Below, piece by piece: positions 6,482-10,382 of a stretch of 10,382 nt of DNA. A model generated the notes under the pieces. That model worked only from the letters and a program-made list of their open reading frames with translations, did not search any database and was not told the DNA's origin. Numbering within the stretch: position 1 is the stretch's first letter; the number at the start of each line of letters is the position of its first letter. Source of the DNA: Hyphomicrobiales bacterium (GTDB taxonomy: Bacteria; Pseudomonadota; Alphaproteobacteria; Rhizobiales; Aestuariivirgaceae); NCBI GenBank assembly GCA_023266715.1, contig JAHFPK010000071.1:1-10382 (forward strand), in the 5' to 3' direction. Position numbers and translations under genes: made by a program.

Positions 6482-6972
6482 GCCGGATTGTTTTTGTGGT
6501 GGCGGTATCGCGCAACGGCGTGATCGGCCGGGATGGCGGATTGCCGTGGCATATTTCATCGGACCTGAAACGCTTCAAGGCCATCACCATGGGCAAGCCT
6601 CTCATCATGGGGCGAAAGACCTGGGAAAGCCTGCCGAAGAAACCGCTGCCGGGGCGGCGGAATATTGTCATCACCCGCCAGAAAAATTATCAGGCGGAAG
6701 GTGCGGTGGTAGTCCCTGATACTGCCTCGGCTCTGACTGCGGCGGGGAAGGTGGAGGAGATTTGCATTATCGGAGGCGGGGAAATTTTCACCAAATTCCT
6801 GGCCAAGGCTGATCGCATCTATTTCACGGAAGTCGATTTGGAGGTTGAGGGCGATACGCGGTTTCCGCTGATCGATCCCGGCCAGTGGCATGAAACGGAG
6901 CGGGAAATTCATCCGCGCGGGCCCAACGACAGTGCGGGATTTGTCCTGCGGGTGCTTGACCGGAAGATGTGA
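6478..6972 (+). CDS. folA: Dihydrofolate reductase
   Basis: Reduces dihydrofolate to tetrahydrofolate with NADPH, completing the cycle opened by ThyA. The product is 164 residues, within the 159-170 range usual for bacterial chromosomal DHFR. Visible motifs: the Met20-type loop NGVIGRDGGLPWHISSDLKR (13-32) with L22-P-W24 and the catalytic acid D29; the NADPH segment MGKPLIMGRKTWESLP (38-53); substrate-side LPGRRNIVITR (57-67); the glycine turn CIIGGGEIF (96-104); and T117 in YFTEVDLEVEGDTRFP, matching E. coli T113. The residues around the active site look normal and give no sign of trimethoprim resistance. ATG 6478 overlaps the preceding GNAT stop. The oxidase gene starts 15 bases after the stop. 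Confidence 0.97.
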   Translation: MSRIVFVVAVSRNGVIGRDGGLPWHISSDLKRFKAITMGKPLIMGRKTWESLPKKPLPGRRNIVITRQKNYQAEGAVVVPDTASALTAAGKVEEICIIGGGEIFTKFLAKADRIYFTEVDLEVEGDTRFPLIDPGQWHETEREIHPRGPNDSAGFVLRVLDRKM

Positions 6973-6987
6973 ACCCTGCACTATTGA

Positions 6988-8352
6988 ATGATGGTTCAGA
7001 ATCCTGATATTGTGATCGTAGGCGCAGGGGCGGCCGGCATCGGTGCTGGTCTGGCGCTTAAGCGGCTTGGTGTCTCCCATCTTATTCTTGAGGCAAAACA
7101 TCGGGTTGGCGGCAGGGCCTACAGCGATACATCAAGCATCGGCCATCTCTGGGACCACGGTTGCCACTGGTTTCATTCAGCCGACAAGAATGTTCTGCGT
7201 TTCATGGCTGAGAAGATTGGGCATGAATTTCGGGAGTTGCCTCACGCCGGAAACATGCAAGCATTAATGAATGGCGAATGGACCGGGGTTCCTGTCGAAA
7301 AATATTTTGTCTGGGAGTTGCTCGCCAAAATTTCCGAAGCGGGGCGTTCCGGAATTGATGTGGCTGCTGATGAATTTTTGGATCGAGGGCATGCCTGGTA
7401 TCCGCTGATTCGCCACTGGTGCCAGATGATGTATTCAATGGACCCCGAAAATATTTCAACGGGCGATGCCGGAAACTACTCGGACAGCGGAGTCAACCTG
7501 CCGGTGAAGGCTGGTTATGGCGCGTTGGTCGAGAAAATTTCGCGCCAATTACCAATCCAGCTTGGCGTCGAAGTGACCGCAGTTGAAGTGCTGCCTAAAG
7601 TTGTCCGTGTTGAAACCCCATCGGGGAAGATTGAAGCAAAGGCTTGCATCATTGCAGTTCCGGCGCGTTCGTTCGAAAACGGTCGAATCCGGTTTACGCC
7701 TCATTTGCCAAAGCGCTTGTCACAGGCATTTCAGGACGTTCCCATGGGCTGGTTTGAGAAAGTGGCATTTGCATTTGATCGTCCAGTGTTTGAAAACCAT
7801 GAAAATCCGTTTGCCGATATTTTTGATCCAGTTGCGGGTGACACCAGGCCTCTGAACTTTGAACTTCACCCATTTGGCCGCCCAATAGCAATTGTTCATG
7901 CCACGGGGAGCGTTGGCCGCGAACTTTTGGAGGAAGGCGAAGAGGCCATGAAAGCTTTTGCCCTCGAAAACTTGGAGAAGGCATTTGGCCACGGCATTGG
8001 CAAGCGAATTGTTGCCTCTGCTGCGTCAAGCTGGGGAAGTGATCCCTTTATCGGCGGGGCCTATTCCTGTGCGAAGCCCGGACGGGCAAAGGCGCGAGCG
8101 GTGTTTTCTGAACCCATCCACGAACGGGTATTTTTGGCCGGAGAACATGTGCACCAACACTATATGGCAACAGCCCGCGGGGCCTATGAAACGGGCCTTG
8201 ATGCGGCGCACCGGGCCCGCAACAGCGGCGGGCTTTTCCGCCGGGCAAAAAGACCCGCTTTGGCTTCCTACCTAATCTCGTGGACTTTCTCCCGGAGGCT
8301 TCCTATATCGGCAGGAATAATGATCAACCCTCAACACAGGGGAACCTTGTAG
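6988..8352 (+). CDS. Flavin amine oxidase-like FAD-dependent oxidoreductase
   Basis: FAD-dependent oxidoreductase of 454 residues with the amine oxidase fold. The N-terminal Rossmann motif is IVIVGAGAAGIGAGLALKRL (8-27), with E35 expected to hold the FAD ribose, then RVGGRAYS (39-46). DHGCHWFHSADKN (56-68) matches the conserved block after it. PMGWFEKVAFAFDRPVF (252-268) contains K258, aligned with the flavin-linked lysine of polyamine oxidase and LSD1. SSWGSDPFIGGAYSCAKPG (347-365) and VFLAGEHVHQHYMATARGAY (381-400) form the C-terminal FAD site. Substrate is likely an amine, unproven. The family usually ends near residue 410; here about 40 further Arg-rich residues run up to hflK, and the TAG touches the hflK ATG. 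Start could be either of two adjacent ATGs (6988 or 6991); no clear Shine-Dalgarno. It is an unusual insert between folA and hflK. Confidence 0.88.
   Translation: MMVQNPDIVIVGAGAAGIGAGLALKRLGVSHLILEAKHRVGGRAYSDTSSIGHLWDHGCHWFHSADKNVLRFMAEKIGHEFRELPHAGNMQALMNGEWTGVPVEKYFVWELLAKISEAGRSGIDVAADEFLDRGHAWYPLIRHWCQMMYSMDPENISTGDAGNYSDSGVNLPVKAGYGALVEKISRQLPIQLGVEVTAVEVLPKVVRVETPSGKIEAKACIIAVPARSFENGRIRFTPHLPKRLSQAFQDVPMGWFEKVAFAFDRPVFENHENPFADIFDPVAGDTRPLNFELHPFGRPIAIVHATGSVGRELLEEGEEAMKAFALENLEKAFGHGIGKRIVASAASSWGSDPFIGGAYSCAKPGRAKARAVFSEPIHERVFLAGEHVHQHYMATARGAYETGLDAAHRARNSGGLFRRAKRPALASYLISWTFSRRLPISAGIMINPQHRGTL
8281..8309 (+). promoter_or_regulatory. Candidate hflK-hflC promoter inside the oxidase tail
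   Basis: TGGACT (8281-8286) and TATATC (8304-8309) are separated by 17 bases, with the -10 matching the one seen before ssrA. Transcription would begin near 8316 and give a leader of about 37 bases carrying the hflK ribosome binding site AGGGGA (8338-8343, 9 bases before ATG). This would let hflKC be expressed independently of the thyA run. Identified by eye only. Confidence 0.4.
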
Positions 8353-9450
8353 ATGCCGTGGAATAGTGATGAAGGTGGTGGAGGCAAGGGTCCGTGGGGG
8401 CAAGGACCTTGGGGACAGGGTCCAAAGGGGCCACGCAACACGGGTGGCGGGCGCGGTCCCAACCAGCCTGACCTTGATGAACTTCTGCAACGCGGCAAGG
8501 ACAGCCTGAAGAATGTTTTCCCCAGTGGCGGGCGCGGCTCGTGGCTATTGCCCGTCGCACTTGTCGGCGCGTTCTGGCTGTTCAATTCAATTTACCAAAT
8601 TCAACCGGACGAACGCGGCATTGTGCTTCGTCTTGGCGCCTATGCCCGCACCGCAGGACCCGGCTTGCACTTTGCTTTCTGGCCCGTGGAGAAACTGGAA
8701 CGTTTGCGTTTCGAAGCGGAAAACCAGACGTCCATAGGCGACGTGGGTGATGAGGGCCTGATGTTGACCGGGGATGAGAACATGGTCGATATCAAGTTCA
8801 AGGTATTGTGGAAGATCAGCGATGCTCAAGCCTACCTGTTTAACATCACTGACAATCAGGAACAATTTGTCCAGGCCGTGGCTGAAAGCGCCATGCGCGA
8901 AATCGTAGGCCGCACACCCGCGGACGAGGCGCTGACCACGGGCCGCCTGGCCATTCAGGATCAGGTTGTGGAGATTACGCAGAGGACCCTTGACAGTTAT
9001 CAGGCCGGCATTCTGATCACGGGCCTTGCCCTTGAAAATGTTGACCCGCCGCCGCAGGTGCTGGACGCGTTTGAGGAGGTGCAGCGCGCCAAGCAGAATC
9101 AGGTCAATTTGATCAACGAAGCCGAGCAGTATTCCAATCAGAAACTGCGCCGGGCGGAGGGTGAATCGGCCAAGATTGTTGAAGACGCCCGGGGTTACAA
9201 GGCCCGCGTGGTGAATGAGTCGCTGGGTGAATCACAGCGCTTCCTGAAAGTGCTCGAACAATATGCCATCGCCAAAGACGTGACCCGCGAGCGCATGTAT
9301 CTTGAAACCATGGAAGACGTGCTGTCGCGCAGCAACAAGGTGATCCTCGAAGGCGGGCAGGGCGGCAACAGTGTAGTTCCCTACTTGCCGCTTCCCGCCC
9401 CACTTTTACGCAAAGAAAGTCAAACCAGCAGCGAAGGAGTTTCACAATGA
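8353..9450 (+). CDS. hflK: HflK, SPFH-domain subunit of the FtsH modulator complex
   Basis: Membrane-anchored SPFH (prohibitin-like) protein that with HflC builds a large periplasmic cage around the AAA protease FtsH and controls its access to membrane substrates. The 365 residues comprise a cytoplasmic Gly/Pro-rich N-terminus (1-38) with repeats GPWGQGPWGQGPKGP (13-27), PDLDELLQRGKDSLKNVFP (39-57), one transmembrane segment (about 64-80), and the SPFH domain starting IQPDERGIVLRLGAY with AGPGLHFAFWPVEKLE (101-116). A coiled coil follows (roughly 240-310), beginning at PPPQVLDAFEEVQRAKQ and running past the AEGESAKIVEDARGYKARV block. The C-terminal 30 residues are low complexity. An AGGGGA ribosome binding site lies 9 bases upstream. 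The stop overlaps hflC by ATGA. The Gly-rich head is common in alphaproteobacterial HflK and is not odd. Confidence 0.97.
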   Translation: MPWNSDEGGGGKGPWGQGPWGQGPKGPRNTGGGRGPNQPDLDELLQRGKDSLKNVFPSGGRGSWLLPVALVGAFWLFNSIYQIQPDERGIVLRLGAYARTAGPGLHFAFWPVEKLERLRFEAENQTSIGDVGDEGLMLTGDENMVDIKFKVLWKISDAQAYLFNITDNQEQFVQAVAESAMREIVGRTPADEALTTGRLAIQDQVVEITQRTLDSYQAGILITGLALENVDPPPQVLDAFEEVQRAKQNQVNLINEAEQYSNQKLRRAEGESAKIVEDARGYKARVVNESLGESQRFLKVLEQYAIAKDVTRERMYLETMEDVLSRSNKVILEGGQGGNSVVPYLPLPAPLLRKESQTSSEGVSQ

Positions 9451-10343
9451 CTGCGCTGAGAACTATGGGTCTGGTCCTCGTTGCCGCCTTGCTGCTCGGT
9501 CTTTATTCATCGGTTTTTGTGGTGGATGAAAGACAGAAGGCGCTAGTAATGCGTTTTGGCCAGGTGAACCAGATCGTTGAATCGCCGGGCCTCTATTACA
9601 AACTCCCCTTTGCCGATGAAGTGGTTTACATCGAAGACCGCATTTTCCTGTGGAACAGCGACAACAAGGCGGTGCAGGTTTCAGACAAGCAGCGCTACCT
9701 GGTTGATACGGTCACCGTGGCACGCATCATGAGTGCGCAAAAGTTCCGCGAAACAGTTGGCGCTGATTTGACACGGGCAAGGGCACGCATTGAAACCCGT
9801 CTTGATGCGGCTTTGCGCCAGACCTACGGCAAGCGAACCTTTGATGCGGCTCTTTCCAAGGACCGTGACGTGATGATGCGCGAAATTCGGGACCAGGTTC
9901 GCGCCGAGGCCCTGAGCCTTGGCATTGACATCGTCGATGTGCGCATTCGCCGAACCGACCTGATGAACGAGGTTCTTGAAGCAACTTATGAACGCATGAA
10001 GTCTGAACGTCTGGCGGAAGCCAAGGATTTGCGCGGCAAAGGCGAGGCGCAAAATATTCAGATGAAGGCACTGGCTGACCGTAAGGCGGTGGAGCTGGTA
10101 TCGGAGGCTGGCCGGCAATCGGAAATCATTCGAGGCGAGGGTGACGCCGAGCGCAACCGGATCTTTGCTGAAGCTTTTACGAAGGATCCGGAGTTCTTTG
10201 CCTTTTACCGTTCGATGCAGGCCTATTCAAAAAGCCTGGCAACGGATGGCACAACATTGGTTCTGAAGCCAAACTCGGACTTCTTCAAGTATTTTGGCCT
10301 GCATAAGGATAGTGAGGCGGTCCCGGTTTCGCCCACGCCATGA
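9447..10343 (+). CDS. hflC: HflC, SPFH-domain partner of HflK
   Basis: Obligate partner of HflK in the FtsH-regulating complex of the inner membrane. The 298 residues start with a transmembrane segment or signal anchor (about 5-25), then the SPFH domain VVDERQKALVMRFGQVNQIV (25-44). Family blocks follow: ALRQTYGKRTFDAALSKDRD (121-140), VDVRIRRTDLMNEVLEATYERM (about 162-183), a charged coiled coil (about 180-245), and EGDAERNRIFAEAF then KDPEFFAFYRSMQAYSKSL. The end TLVLKPNSDFFKYFGL is the usual HflC terminus, with a short polar tail. AAGGAG (9434-9439) lies 7 bases before the ATG, which overlaps the hflK stop in ATGA, so the two are made together. Its own stop overlaps the next start at 10340. 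The protein is intact and the assignment is firm. Confidence 0.97.
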   Translation: MTALRTMGLVLVAALLLGLYSSVFVVDERQKALVMRFGQVNQIVESPGLYYKLPFADEVVYIEDRIFLWNSDNKAVQVSDKQRYLVDTVTVARIMSAQKFRETVGADLTRARARIETRLDAALRQTYGKRTFDAALSKDRDVMMREIRDQVRAEALSLGIDIVDVRIRRTDLMNEVLEATYERMKSERLAEAKDLRGKGEAQNIQMKALADRKAVELVSEAGRQSEIIRGEGDAERNRIFAEAFTKDPEFFAFYRSMQAYSKSLATDGTTLVLKPNSDFFKYFGLHKDSEAVPVSPTP

Positions 10344-10382
10344 GCCAAGCGCTGCTGACGGCTCTTGGTCTTGTCTTCGTGA
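10340..10382 (+). CDS. Start of a DUF2065-like small membrane protein, cut by window edge
   Basis: ATG at 10340 overlaps the hflC stop in ATGA and opens MSQALLTALGLVFV before the window ends. The hydrophobic LLTALGLVFV start fits the small DUF2065 (YjeT-like) membrane proteins, which commonly follow hflC in alphaproteobacteria, ahead of a DegP-type protease. Only 14 residues are visible, so the call rests mainly on position. Function of this family is unknown. Confidence 0.65.
   Translation, partial: MSQALLTALGLVFV

Noticed and set aside
8226..8243. CGGCGG/CCGCCG hairpin as a terminator of the oxidase gene
   Set aside because: It lies inside the open frame, is only 6 bp, and no T-run follows on either strand. 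It is compatible with chance in GC-rich coding DNA.
8389..8435. Short GPWGQGP repeats in hflK as a tandem repeat element
   Set aside because: Gly/Pro/Trp-rich heads are common in alphaproteobacterial HflK, so this is ordinary low-complexity protein sequence.
1..10382. CRISPR arrays, insertion sequences, phage genes, ordinary tRNA or rRNA genes
   Set aside because: I saw no regularly spaced repeats, transposase or integrase motifs, or rRNA/tRNA cloverleaf sequence other than the tRNA-like part of tmRNA.

Overview
The window looks like part of an alphaproteobacterial chromosome. Three things point there: a circularly permuted two-piece tmRNA gene, a ClpXP adaptor of the alpha-type SspB family, and the series hflK-hflC-(start of a DUF2065-like gene) downstream of thyA and folA. 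Genus or order cannot be fixed from the sequence alone. All genes except the two cut by the window edges look intact.

Minus-strand half (1-3740): reading leftward from a promoter near 3740-3712 come ssrA (tmRNA, about 3705-3345), sspB (3246-2734), mepA (2737-1781, overlapping sspB by 4 bases) and kup (1737 to beyond position 1). The ssrA gene gives an acceptor piece ending in CCA at 3620, a 69-base intervening segment that folds into a long hairpin, and a coding piece starting at 3550. The coding piece carries the tag frame ANDNYAPVALAA. The tmRNA that tags stalled proteins therefore lies directly upstream of the adaptor expected to deliver tagged proteins to ClpXP. mepA (murein endopeptidase) and kup (K+ uptake) follow on the same strand.

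Plus-strand half (3914-10382): a dense co-directional run contains thyA, a CPBP intramembrane protease, two tandem SSAT-like GNAT acetyltransferases, folA, a flavin amine oxidase-like gene, hflK, hflC and the first 14 codons of a DUF2065-like protein. CPBP/GNAT1, GNAT1/GNAT2, GNAT2/folA, hflK/hflC and hflC/DUF2065 all meet at ATGA stop/start overlaps, so translation is probably coupled. ThyA and FolA form the dTMP/tetrahydrofolate cycle. HflK and HflC form the membrane SPFH complex that modulates FtsH. A second promoter for hflKC may lie inside the tail of the oxidase gene.

The least expected content lies in two places. One is the ssrA-sspB neighbourhood. The other is the set of accessory genes inserted between thyA, folA and hflK: two SSAT-like acetyltransferases with a flavin amine oxidase, a pairing that recalls polyamine acetylation and oxidation. 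That link is inference only.
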